A DNA stretch of 59,872 nt from a virus, in the IMG/VR virus record IMGVR_UViG_3300046500_000136, positions 1 through 59,872 of that record. One strand, given 5' to 3'. The position numbers were made by a program, and so were the translations under genes. This document shows positions 6,875 through 13,251 of this stretch, one piece after another (position 1 is the first letter of the stretch; every line of letters begins with the position of its first letter). Below the pieces are notes generated by a model. That model did not search any database. It saw only the letters and a list, made by a program, of their open reading frames with translations, and was not told where the DNA came from.

Positions 6875-7348
6875 CTATACTTCGCGGATTTGCAGACCTA
6901 GCACGGCAACCATCAGGTGCTTGCGGTCGCGGTATGGCCTTAGCGTCCTGGTGTGAGCGCTTTTTGTGTCTTCCACGATGAGCTTGCCGTTTTCGATGTA
7001 GACCGCATCGGCGGTGTAGCGAAGCGCGGGCTTGGCGCGCTTCTCGCCGTCGAACTTCACTCCTGCCGCCAGTTCGAATGTCACCTGGCGCAGCAGCTGC
7101 GAGATCTCGCCGGCCTCCTGCCGTTTTACCAACTCGCACCAGCGCCGATATTCCTTCTCGCTGTCGTAGGTCACGCCATCCACCTCGATCTTGCGATTAC
7201 GATACTTGTTCGGCTTGGCTTTCTTTTCTGGATTGGCAGGCGCGGCCTTGGGCTTCGGCCCGGTCTTGGTCGACTCGCGCCAGCCCGGCACCTTTTTTTT
7301 CTGGAATTCGTCTAGTTGCTCCTGGGTCCACCTGATTCCGCTGGCCAT
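6875..7348 (-). CDS. DUF1064 phage nuclease-like protein
   Basis: A 157-residue protein. The C-terminal 110 residues match the DUF1064 layout from memory: NKYRNRKIEVDGVTYDSEKE, then L-x-R-Q-V-x-F-E-L, Y-T-A-D-A-V-Y and IVEDTKS. The E, the D of YTAD and the E-x-K-like I-V-E-D-T-K residues fit a PD-(D/E)XK-type nuclease core. The family is usually called a phage nuclease or resolvase-like protein. A lysine- and proline-rich N-terminus precedes it. It is probably a small DNA-processing enzyme. Confidence 0.8.
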   Translation of the reverse strand: MASGIRWTQEQLDEFQKKKVPGWRESTKTGPKPKAAPANPEKKAKPNKYRNRKIEVDGVTYDSEKEYRRWCELVKRQEAGEISQLLRQVTFELAAGVKFDGEKRAKPALRYTADAVYIENGKLIVEDTKSAHTRTLRPYRDRKHLMVAVLGLQIREV

Positions 7349-7350
7349 GG

Positions 7351-7602
7351 TCAGCCCTCAATCCCAAGCTGACGCGGGTCTTTCTCGACCAGGACATAGA
7401 CCACGCCGGCATCGCACGCTTCCAGGCCGCGCAACTTGGCTTCGCGCCCGGCCACGGTGCAGACGGCTGAACTCTGGTGGTCGAACACGCACCCTTTGCA
7501 GGACATCGGTGGCGCGCTCCTGGCCTTGAATTCGATGGCGCGCGGGTCCAGGATCGCGGCATCGCGCGGGCCGCGCCACTTTTCCAGGTCGATGATGTTC
7601 AT
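7351..7602 (-). CDS. Cys-containing hypothetical protein
   Basis: An 83-residue protein. It contains MSCKGCVFDHQSSAVC and a later C in LEACDAG, together a plausible zinc or iron-sulfur site. It begins MNIIDLEKWRGPRDA and ends two bases before the DUF1064 start. The pattern C-x2-C-x9-C resembles small metal-binding phage proteins. The function is not known. Confidence 0.65.
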   Translation of the reverse strand: MNIIDLEKWRGPRDAAILDPRAIEFKARSAPPMSCKGCVFDHQSSAVCTVAGREAKLRGLEACDAGVVYVLVEKDPRQLGIEG

Positions 7603-7605
7603 GGC

Positions 7606-7782
7606 CTACTCCTGGCGCGCCGGCACCACTTCCACCGGCTTTTGGTCACGCAGGATCTTGATGCCCGCCAGCGACAGCGCCAAGGCGGTGGCCAGGTTGG
7701 CGATGCGCAGCCGGCGCTCGGTCATGATGGCTGATTCGGTATAGGTGTGGCGTTCGGTGCTGCGGTCGTCTTGCTGGTCCAT
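7606..7782 (-). CDS. Hypothetical 58-residue protein
   Basis: The product starts MDQQDDRSTERHTYTESAIM, has a central hydrophobic helix (LRIANLATALALSLAGIKIL) and ends with a basic and acidic tail. It has an AGGAG ribosome-binding site seven bases ahead of the ATG. The gene fills the gap between 7351-7602 and 7798-8706. The helix may associate with membrane. No family is recognised. Confidence 0.6.
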   Translation of the reverse strand: MDQQDDRSTERHTYTESAIMTERRLRIANLATALALSLAGIKILRDQKPVEVVPARQE

Positions 7783-7797
7783 GGGGATCTCCTGGTG

Positions 7798-8706
7798 TCA
7801 GTCATTGCCAAGCAACATTTGCGAAAGCTGGCCCTTGAGCACAAGCTTCGCTTTTTCCGGGTTCCCCAAAAGGATCGGCGGCAGTAGCGGGCGACCTCCT
7901 GCTGCATTGTGGGCGTTGGCCATGCCGGTCAGCTTCTTGGGATAATCAGGCATCTCGCCGCGCATCCTGAAGCTGCGGTATCGGGTTTGAAATTCCTTAC
8001 CGATGAAAGGCCACGCATCATCGTCATGGCTCCCGATCTTCACCCAGCCCCCCATATCGGCAATCACCCGGTGAATGATCGGATCATCGAAGACAACGTC
8101 GTCCCATGTGCCGCGCACGCGGATGGCGCTGTCCACGACGCTCCAGGCGACTGCGGCCTGATCGACCGTGCTGCCGGCGATCATCTTGATGATGTCGGCG
8201 TTGCGCGGCATCCAGCGGCCAGCCTCGTCCGGCAATTGGGTGTGTGCCCAGCATGCTTTTTCGATGGCCTCGTAGCTGTACTGTTTCAGGCCTTCCCAGT
8301 AGATCCCCAGTACGGCGCGCGAGATTTCCGCCTTGTAGTAGTCCGCCAAGTGCGTCAGCAAGGTCGCAAACTTCCTTTTCTGCTCCAGCGAGTCGTCCAT
8401 GCCGGATTGCTCAAGCCATTGGCGGGCCTGTTCGGCGGTTGCGTTGCCGTGCTTGCCAAGCTGTGGCAGTGCGCGGCGGTCGTTTCCAGCGGCGCGGCGC
8501 TCTTTCAGCTCGTACAGGTCCGTCCAGTTGTTCGCAGTGGACTGGTCGAGAATTGCGCCGATGTCGTGGCCGGCGGCGCGGAACTGCTCAAGATCCGCAA
8601 TGCGAAGCGCCATCGCCCGGCCGGTCATCGGTTTCTTGAGCTTCTTACGCATTTCGACGTAGCCAGCCCACGCCTCGGCGGGCACCCAATCCGGAATCGT
8701 GCTCAT
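7798..8706 (-). CDS. DUF6475-type phage protein with replication-protein-like N-terminus
   Basis: A 302-residue protein. The N-terminus (IPDWVPAEAWAGYVEMRKK, then LDQSTANNWTDLY) resembles the C-terminal module of phage replication-initiation proteins. The C-terminal part (W-S-V-V-D-S-A-I-R-V-R-G, VFDDPIIHRVIADMGGW, ..F-Q-T-R-Y-R..) matches the DUF6475 layout. The start is ATG 8706, which overlaps the TGA of the upstream gene (ATGA). It may help replication or late expression; that is inference from the N-terminal similarity. Confidence 0.7.
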   Translation of the reverse strand: MSTIPDWVPAEAWAGYVEMRKKLKKPMTGRAMALRIADLEQFRAAGHDIGAILDQSTANNWTDLYELKERRAAGNDRRALPQLGKHGNATAEQARQWLEQSGMDDSLEQKRKFATLLTHLADYYKAEISRAVLGIYWEGLKQYSYEAIEKACWAHTQLPDEAGRWMPRNADIIKMIAGSTVDQAAVAWSVVDSAIRVRGTWDDVVFDDPIIHRVIADMGGWVKIGSHDDDAWPFIGKEFQTRYRSFRMRGEMPDYPKKLTGMANAHNAAGGRPLLPPILLGNPEKAKLVLKGQLSQMLLGND

Positions 8707-8921
8707 TCTTCCTCCTGCTGCCATTCGAGGCGGGCTTGCTCGGCGGCTTTTACATATCCCTTGATCGCATCAGCGATTGCCACCGCATTTTGCGGGTCGA
8801 TCAGAATGACCGAATCGTCTTCACCGTAATTGGTCTGCTTGACGACGATATAGCCAGTGTCGCCAACATAAACATAGGTTTCTGCTTGGTGCGCCACAAT
8901 CATGCTTCCTTTGTCAGTCAT
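8703..8921 (-). CDS. Hypothetical 72-residue protein
   Basis: A small acidic protein starting MTDKGSMIVAHQAETYVYVG. It has a beta-hairpin-like GDTGYIVVKQT, a conserved D-P-Q-N-A-V-A-I-A-D-A-I helix start and a Glu/Gln-rich end. It is coupled by ATGA to both the antirepressor upstream and 7798-8706 downstream. No family is recognised. It could be an adaptor working with the antirepressor. Confidence 0.65.
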   Translation of the reverse strand: MTDKGSMIVAHQAETYVYVGDTGYIVVKQTNYGEDDSVILIDPQNAVAIADAIKGYVKAAEQARLEWQQEEE

Positions 8922-9601
8922 ACGATGTCTTCCTTCCGCCGGCCATATTTGCGTTGCAAGAAAACCTGTCCCGCGCCCGTCACGCGCGTGGTAAAGGTCG
9001 GATGCGTTTTGCCTTCGCTGTCGGTATACGGCGCGTTTTCCACCACCGTGAAATAGCAGCGGTCGATGTATTTCTGATACGGGAGACGGTTTTCCATCAG
9101 GATGCCGTCGGCGCGCAGTGACTTGAAGAACTTGTTGCGGCCATACCCGAGCGTCTTCGCAATCGCCTCGATCGAGCAAACCCCGTCCAGCGCGCGCACC
9201 TGCTCGGCGAATTCGACCTTGGGGGCATCGGCGGCGATCTTCGCGTCCAGTTCAAGGACGCGGCCCGAATAGGAGAGCAAAAGCGCTCGCAGCGTGTGCG
9301 GGTCATCCAGGTTGGCCACCGGCGGTGCGGCTTCCAGCTCACGCCACCGCACGATGACGGCCCGCCGCAGAGGCGCGCTATATCCGGTCAACAGAGTTTC
9401 CGTTAGCTCGCGGTCGAGCGCATACTCGGTTTGTTCGCGGTTCATCGAGTCGAAATAGATGCGCGCAAATCTGCTCACATCTTCTTTCAAGTCAACGAGC
9501 ATCCTTTCGATGTCGCGCTTCACGTCCGCATGGCGCTTGTTCGTCAGCACGCCAATTTCCCGGCTCGACATCGTGCGCCCGACTTCTGCAATTTCGTGCA
9601 T
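8918..9601 (-). CDS. rha: Rha/KilAC-type phage antirepressor
   Basis: A 227-residue protein. Residues about 8-90 are Rha-like (SSREIGVLTNKRHADVKRDI, L-L-T-G-Y-S). Residues about 120-225 are KilAC-like (SIEAIAKTLGYGRNKFFKSL, DGIL, V-T-G-A-G-Q-V-F-L). Proteins of this type bind and inactivate repressors or lock lysogeny switches. The start is ATG 9601 because of the AGGAGGGG ribosome-binding site just before it, although the same frame stays open up to 9922. It sits 320 bases downstream of a structured RNA on the same strand. This antirepressor layout is known from phage C4 systems. Confidence 0.8.
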   Translation of the reverse strand: MHEIAEVGRTMSSREIGVLTNKRHADVKRDIERMLVDLKEDVSRFARIYFDSMNREQTEYALDRELTETLLTGYSAPLRRAVIVRWRELEAAPPVANLDDPHTLRALLLSYSGRVLELDAKIAADAPKVEFAEQVRALDGVCSIEAIAKTLGYGRNKFFKSLRADGILMENRLPYQKYIDRCYFTVVENAPYTDSEGKTHPTFTTRVTGAGQVFLQRKYGRRKEDIV

Positions 9602-9917
9602 TACCCCTCCTATCTGCCAATAGATAAAATGTAAATCATCTGGATGTGAAGCAAGACAAGGGGTTGATACCTCCCCATCCAGCCACCAAGGATCAAAACA
9701 ACGATCCAAGACTACTGCCGCCATAAGCGACCCATTCGATTTCCAGAGCGCCCATTTCGTATGGGCTAGACGCCAAACATCAACCTTGTGCTCTGTTCCT
9801 GAAGTACCTGGGCCAAGTCTTCGCGCCGTCTTGCTAGTAAGCGCACCGTCTTTTCTCCCGCGCCGGCAACAGCTTGGCCGCTTCATTTCGCTCGGGGTGC
9901 GGTCGACGTGGCAGGAA
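9602..9917 (-). promoter_or_regulatory. Long untranslated leader of the antirepressor
   Basis: No gene is supported here on either strand. On the minus strand it forms a leader holding a perfect 6-bp hairpin GCCCAT/ATGGGC (9750-9766) and a 5-bp hairpin GGATC/GATCC (9690-9707). An AGGAGGGG ribosome-binding site then lies directly before ATG 9601. The antirepressor reading frame has no stop across the leader, so an N-terminal extension or an overlapping leader peptide is possible. Confidence 0.5.
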
Positions 9918-10006
9918 AACAAAAAAGCCCCAGAAGTCTCGGCGCTTTCATCGTGGCAGCGATTTGGGATTGAACCCAGAAAACGCCGAAGCTTATGGGG
10001 CTTCGG
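9918..10006 (-). ncRNA. Structured RNA with alternative pairing, C4-antisense-like position
   Basis: On the minus strand a 7-bp helix AAGCCCC/GGGGCTT (10003-9997 with 9931-9925) runs into a T tract and encloses a second 6-bp helix TCGGCG/CGCCGA. Two small hairpins, TGGG/CCCA and ATCG/CGAT, lie inside. A competing 5' hairpin CCGAAGC/GCTTCGG (10006-10000 with 9992-9986) shares bases with both long helices. So the RNA can switch between two folds, one of them terminator-like. It lies upstream of an antirepressor on the same strand, as C4 antisense RNA does in P1-like phages. The family assignment is a guess from position. Confidence 0.5.
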
Positions 10007-10070
10007 TCTTCGTCAACGCTGCCACATCGACAGATACGATTGTGTACTGGAAATTGAGGCAGCGCAAATA

Positions 10071-10086
10071 ACTTATAGCTATAAGT
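10071..10086. promoter_or_regulatory. 16-bp perfect palindrome, candidate operator
   Basis: ACTTATAGCTATAAGT is its own reverse complement. It lies in the AT-rich stretch upstream of the structured RNA (minus strand), close to another TATAGT at 10096-10101. It fits a repressor binding site controlling the RNA and antirepressor unit. No convincing -35/-10 pair was found around it. Confidence 0.45.
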
Positions 10087-10135
10087 CAAAGCAAACTATA
10101 CGCTTGTTTCATATCAAGGCGAGCACGATAGAAAT

Positions 10136-10159
10136 AAAAAAGCCCCATCTAAGGGGCTT
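10136..10159 (-). terminator. Intrinsic terminator after the DUF1364/HNH unit
   Basis: Minus strand: AAGCCCC, six-base loop, GGGGCTT, then T6. The stop codon of the leftover C-terminal reading frame (10163-10268) lies in the loop. It ends transcription that comes from the 12.2 kb side before the antirepressor region. Confidence 0.75.
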
Positions 10160-10268
10160 CCAAGGTGCTTCGATCGCCGACACCGAGCAAAAGCGCGCGG
10201 GCAATTTCCCATCGGACATAGGCCGCTTCCCATATCGCGCGGCGCGCTTCCTTGTCCAGCGCCCGGCC
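10154..10268 (-). pseudogene. Orphan duplicate of the DUF1364 C-terminal segment
   Basis: Directly after the HNH stop and in the same frame, the minus strand reads GRALDKEARRAIWEAAYVRW and continues to a stop at the terminator loop. The intact upstream gene ends GRDLDKAQRYEIWDRAYRQW. The two share G-R-x-L-D-K, R, I-W, A-Y and W in register. This is best explained as the original 3' end of the DUF1364 gene, displaced when the HNH endonuclease came in with a replacement end. Confidence 0.7.
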
Positions 10269-10778
10269 CTAGGCCCAGTTCTGCCCAATGCGTATTGCTC
10301 GTATCGTTGAGCTGGCCACGCCGTAACGTGCTGCCACCTCATGCGAGGGGCCAATGCTGGAACGGATTTCGTCTACCTGCTGCAGGGTGAGCTTTGACCT
10401 AGGGCGGTTTGTGCCGTGTTTCCGCCTATCGGATGCATTACCTGCAGATGTATCCCATCTAAGGTTGGATAGGCTTGCATTTGTTCTGACCCCATCGTTA
10501 TGGCAGCATTCCATCCCATCGGGAGGGTTGCCCTTGAAGGCAATTAAGACAAGTCTATGAACTGACAATTTTTTCCTTTTTGGTCCATTGACAAGATTTA
10601 CATAGAGATAACCGTTGTGAGAGTCGACAAACGGAGCCAAAACCTTGCCTGGCCAATATTGTGGCCCGGTCGACGCATTTACTGTCCGTGGCAGCGACCG
10701 GACACGACCATGGTTGGAAACCTGATATACGCCTTCATATCCAGCTACATCCCGCCATTCCTCATTGTCAAACTCCAT
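10269..10778 (-). CDS. HNH homing endonuclease with NUMOD4 domain
   Basis: A 169-residue protein. It has NUMOD4 (EEWRDVAGYEGVYQVSNHGR, about residues 6-27), then an HNH_3-like core (VHRLVLIAFKGNP, CCHNDGVRTNASLSNLRW, about residues 73-108), then a C-terminal helix-turn-helix (VAARYGVASSTIRAI). Such enzymes cut an intact target site so that repair copies them in. The base composition is clearly richer in A+T than that of the neighbours. It starts inside the last codons of the DUF1364 gene (11-base overlap) and ends just before a second, diverged copy of that gene's end. Confidence 0.85.
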   Translation of the reverse strand: MEFDNEEWRDVAGYEGVYQVSNHGRVRSLPRTVNASTGPQYWPGKVLAPFVDSHNGYLYVNLVNGPKRKKLSVHRLVLIAFKGNPPDGMECCHNDGVRTNASLSNLRWDTSAGNASDRRKHGTNRPRSKLTLQQVDEIRSSIGPSHEVAARYGVASSTIRAIRIGQNWA

Positions 10779-11238
10779 ACTTTTCCAATCGATCCTTAGC
10801 CCACTGTCTATACGCACGATCCCATATCTCATACCTTTGAGCCTTATCAAGGTCTCGCCCTTGGTCGTAATTATAGTGACAGTTGAAGCAGCCGGGAACA
10901 GTAAAAATATCGCGCGCCTTGATGCCCATTCCCTTGCCGTGTTTCTGCTGGTTGCTGTGGCATGGCACCACCGTGTCGGGCGGATGGTGCGCGACCCCTG
11001 GCACCAGCAGGTAGCACGGCTGGCCACGGCATAGCGCCAGGTAGTCGACCGGGCCGGCGTTGCGCGCCACACGCTTGGGCTTGTCCTTGGCTGGCTTCCT
11101 GGTGCGCATCGGGGTGCTGGATTTCAGCGTGCTGGCGGCGCGCTTCATCTCGCCGCGCCGCAAGGTGCTCTCGCCCCTTTGGATCGGCGCTGCGCGCGGC
11201 TGAAACCCCTTGCCAGGCTTCATGGCTGTGCGTTTCAT
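10768..11238 (-). CDS. DUF1364 putative phage nuclease
   Basis: A 156-residue protein with a basic N-terminus (about 55 residues rich in K, R and P). The domain that follows has CRGQPCYLLVPGV, D-T-V-V-P-C-H-S-N, a G-K-G-M-G-I-K-A-R-D block and PGCFNCHYNYDQG. This is the DUF1364 layout, whose His and Cys residues suggest a metal-dependent HNH-like nuclease. The ATG overlaps the SLOG gene stop (ATGA). Its last 25 or so residues appear to have been supplied with the HNH insertion downstream. Confidence 0.8.
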   Translation of the reverse strand: MKRTAMKPGKGFQPRAAPIQRGESTLRRGEMKRAASTLKSSTPMRTRKPAKDKPKRVARNAGPVDYLALCRGQPCYLLVPGVAHHPPDTVVPCHSNQQKHGKGMGIKARDIFTVPGCFNCHYNYDQGRDLDKAQRYEIWDRAYRQWAKDRLEKYGV

Positions 11239-11591
11239 CCGCCCACCTTGAATGGCTCCCAGACTTTGACCCCAGCGCGGTGCGCGATCAGCACCATGTT
11301 TGCCGTGCCCTTGCCGCCGGGGAAAGCGATTACGCCGTCCGGCTTGTGGTCCTTCAGCATCTGCTCATTTCGGAGCGGACCGGCGGCCGGGCCGTAGCGC
11401 CGCCAGTCGGCCGTTACCGTGACGTGCGGCACGTCGTTCGCAATCGCCCACTCGCGCGCCAGTTTGTCCGCACCAGTGGCGCCGCCTTCGATCAGCAAGG
11501 TGATCGGGCGCTTGCCATGCGCCACCGTCAGGGCATGCCGCACGGCCGAGATGTCTTCGAAGTCTCGTCCGCCGCAAACGATGATTTTCAT
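11235..11591 (-). CDS. DUF2493 SLOG-family (YAcAr) protein
   Basis: A 118-residue protein. It begins MKIIVCGGRDFED and carries L-L-I-E-G-G-A-T-G-A-D-K-L-A-R-E-W, then GPLRNEQML and A-F-P-G-G-K-G-T-A-N-M. These are the nucleotide-binding loops of the SLOG Rossmann-like superfamily. Members bind nucleotides or nucleotide-derived signals and often occur in phages and defence systems. A strong AAGGAGG site sits in the tiny upstream reading frame. It probably senses or processes a nucleotide ligand. Confidence 0.85.
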   Translation of the reverse strand: MKIIVCGGRDFEDISAVRHALTVAHGKRPITLLIEGGATGADKLAREWAIANDVPHVTVTADWRRYGPAAGPLRNEQMLKDHKPDGVIAFPGGKGTANMVLIAHRAGVKVWEPFKVGG

Positions 11592-11641
11592 GCATCCTCC
11601 TTGGTGCAGCAGCTGCGCCGGGTTTCCCTCTGGCGGCTCAT
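11588..11641 (-). CDS. 17-codon coupling reading frame
   Basis: The frame MSRQRETRRSCCTKEDA overlaps the stop of the upstream gene by ATGA and its own stop overlaps the start of the SLOG gene by ATGA. It carries the AAGGAGG that serves the SLOG gene. The double overlap suggests it is translated to couple its neighbours. The peptide itself may have no other function. Confidence 0.4.
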   Translation of the reverse strand: MSRQRETRRSCCTKEDA

Positions 11642-12009
11642 GATCTAGACTTGAATGGCGCATGCCTGATTCTGTCGGCACACTGCGCGGCCAGATCCAT
11701 GAAGCGAGGATGCTGCACGATCCCACAGTCCACCATCGCCTGCGCGAAGCCAGTCACAGCATTGGCCTGCGCATCGGTGACGTGCATGTGCGCCAGTCGA
11801 TCAGAAAGCTCCTTGTCGACAGCCTGCCGGCCGTGCTGGAAAATCATCCACAGATCCGTTTCGGTGACATACGACACCCGGTTTTCCTTCGCCCACTTCT
11901 CCAGCTCGGCGCGCTCGTTGGCGACCGTGCAGTGCGCACAATCCAGGTGGCCGGCCAGGTCTTTCGACAGGCTGCCGGTGTTGTTGCAGTGGATGCAGGC
12001 GGCCGTCAC
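11638..12009 (-). CDS. Zinc-ribbon hypothetical protein
   Basis: A 123-residue protein. The GTG at 12009 overlaps the TGA of the HTH gene (GTGA), which decides the start; longer frames have no support. The N-terminus C-I-H-C-N-N-T-G...C-A-H-C has the spacing of a zinc ribbon or DnaJ-like knuckle. The rest is helical with aromatic and His residues. No family beyond the ribbon is recognised. It is co-transcribed with the Cro-like regulator. Confidence 0.65.
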   Translation of the reverse strand: MTAACIHCNNTGSLSKDLAGHLDCAHCTVANERAELEKWAKENRVSYVTETDLWMIFQHGRQAVDKELSDRLAHMHVTDAQANAVTGFAQAMVDCGIVQHPRFMDLAAQCADRIRHAPFKSRS

Positions 12010-12203
12010 TTCACCACCTCGCCGTCCGCCTTGGCGCGGAAATAATTTGCCAGCTTGCGCACGGTGTCGAAGTTCGGCTTCGTGTTCCTGCCGTTGGCGA
12101 TGCTCCACACCGTCCCATAGGACAGCTCGACCTTTTGAGCAATCGCACTCAGGTTCGTGTCCTGCAGCATGGACACCACATATTGCAAATCGTCTTCGAT
12201 CAC
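12006..12203 (-). CDS. Cro/CI-like helix-turn-helix regulator
   Basis: A 65-residue protein. The GTG start at 12203 follows GGAG by nine bases. Residues about 18-50 form an XRE-type helix-turn-helix (LSAIAQKVELSYGTVWSIANGR). It is short, with no C-terminal dimerisation or cleavage domain, so it is Cro-like rather than a CI repressor. Its promoter at 12236-12264 overlaps two dyad sites, so autoregulation and control of the rightward recombination operon are likely. Confidence 0.8.
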   Translation of the reverse strand: MIEDDLQYVVSMLQDTNLSAIAQKVELSYGTVWSIANGRNTKPNFDTVRKLANYFRAKADGEVVK

Positions 12204-12232
12204 TTTTTAGCTCCGGTTGGTTGAGTATGGCG

Positions 12233-12246
12233 TTCATTGTAGTGAA
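12233..12246. promoter_or_regulatory. Dyad operator 1
   Basis: TTCATTGTAGTGAA has inverted TTCA/TGAA half-sites and covers the -10 of the leftward promoter. A related dyad lies at 12265-12280. It is probably a binding site for the adjacent Cro-like protein. Confidence 0.55.
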
Positions 12247-12264
12247 TGCAAAACCACACGTCAA
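12236..12264 (-). promoter_or_regulatory. Leftward promoter of the Cro-like gene
   Basis: Minus strand: TTGACG (complement of 12259-12264), a 17-base spacer and TACAAT (complement of 12236-12241). It is flanked by dyad operators at 12233-12246 and 12265-12280. It drives 12006-12203 and probably the run down to the terminator at 10136. Confidence 0.7.
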
Positions 12265-12280
12265 TGAACAAATTTATTCA
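12265..12280. promoter_or_regulatory. Dyad operator 2
   Basis: TGAACAAATTTATTCA has TGAA/TTCA half-sites. It abuts the -35 of the leftward promoter and lies just upstream of the likely rightward promoter, so one bound protein could affect both directions. Confidence 0.55.
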
Positions 12281-12287
12281 AAACAGC

Positions 12288-12316
12288 TTGCGCGGAACAT
12301 TCTCTTTCGCTACCAT
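12288..12316 (+). promoter_or_regulatory. Likely rightward promoter of the recombination operon
   Basis: Plus strand: TTGCGC (12288-12293), a 17-base spacer and TACCAT (12311-12316), a moderate match to the sigma70 consensus. It precedes the ERF gene by 60 bases and lies beside dyad operator 2. Confidence 0.45.
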
Positions 12317-12375
12317 GATGTTTCGCAATACCGATAAACCAGGCCGGGCATAGTCCCCGGTATAAAGGAATCAAC

Positions 12376-13251
12376 ATGAATGATGTGCATGATGAAGGGC
12401 GCACCGTGGCGCTGGTGCAGCAGGCCGAGCAGATGCCGGTCGCTGTCCAGTCGAGCGGCCCGATGCGGCTGCTGGAAATCGCGGTGAATCGCGGCGCCAG
12501 CGTCGAGGAACTGGAGAAGCTGATGGCGCTGGCCGAGCGCCACGACAAGAACCTGGCCCAAAAGGCGTATGTGGCGGCGATGGCGAAGTTCAAGCAGAAC
12601 CCGCCGACCATCGTGAAGAACAAGACCGCCAAGATGCAGAAGGAAGGGCGCGACCTGTACAGCTACGCATTCGCGGACCTGGCCGCCGTGTGCGGTGCGC
12701 TGGTCGAATCGCTGGCGCAGGTCGGCATCAGCCATGGCTGGAGCGTGGCGCAGCAGGGCCAGAACATCACCGTGACCTGTACGCTCACCCACGAACTGGG
12801 GCACAGCACCGACGTTTCGCTGTCCGCGATGGCCGATACCAGCGGCGGCAAGAACAGCATTCAGGCCATCGGCAGCGCCGTTAAATACCTGGAGCGCTAT
12901 ACCCTGCTGGCGGCGACCGGCATCGCCGTGCAGGACAATGAAGACGACGATGGCGCGGGCGCCGGCATCACCCCGCAGGACCGCAAGGATCTGCAGCGCG
13001 AAGCGGCCGGTATGCGCAACAACCGCCGCCCAAACCCGCAGGCCGTGGCCGAGAGCCGCAAGCCGGCGGCGCGCGCCAAGCCGATCGATCCGCAGCTGCT
13101 GGCCGATGCGCAGGCCGCCGCTGACCAGGGCCGCGCCGCGTTCGATGTGTTCTGGAAGTCGATCAACGGCGAGAAGCGCACCGTGCTCGGCGCCCACCTG
13201 GAAGACTTCGCCGCGCGCTGCGATCGCGCCGACGCGCCAGGAGCAGCCTGA
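12376..13251 (+). CDS. erf: ERF-family single-strand annealing recombinase
   Basis: A 291-residue protein. Residues about 60-190 follow the ERF family: A-K-F-K-Q-N-P-P-T-I, YSYAFADLAAVCGALVE, a G-W block, TCTLTHELGHS and AIGSAVKYLERYTLLAATGI. ERF proteins anneal complementary strands, often to circularise phage DNA or repair replication forks. The C-terminal part is polar and likely mediates contacts. AAGGA lies six bases before the ATG. It is coupled by TGATG to the exonuclease, its usual partner. Confidence 0.9.
   Translation: MNDVHDEGRTVALVQQAEQMPVAVQSSGPMRLLEIAVNRGASVEELEKLMALAERHDKNLAQKAYVAAMAKFKQNPPTIVKNKTAKMQKEGRDLYSYAFADLAAVCGALVESLAQVGISHGWSVAQQGQNITVTCTLTHELGHSTDVSLSAMADTSGGKNSIQAIGSAVKYLERYTLLAATGIAVQDNEDDDGAGAGITPQDRKDLQREAAGMRNNRRPNPQAVAESRKPAARAKPIDPQLLADAQAAADQGRAAFDVFWKSINGEKRTVLGAHLEDFAARCDRADAPGAA

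Noticed and set aside
9950-10000. tRNA-like T-arm GGTTCAATCC on the minus strand
   Set aside because: The T-stem would have two mismatches, no acceptor or anticodon arm fits at the right distance, and the region is better explained as the alternative-pairing RNA.
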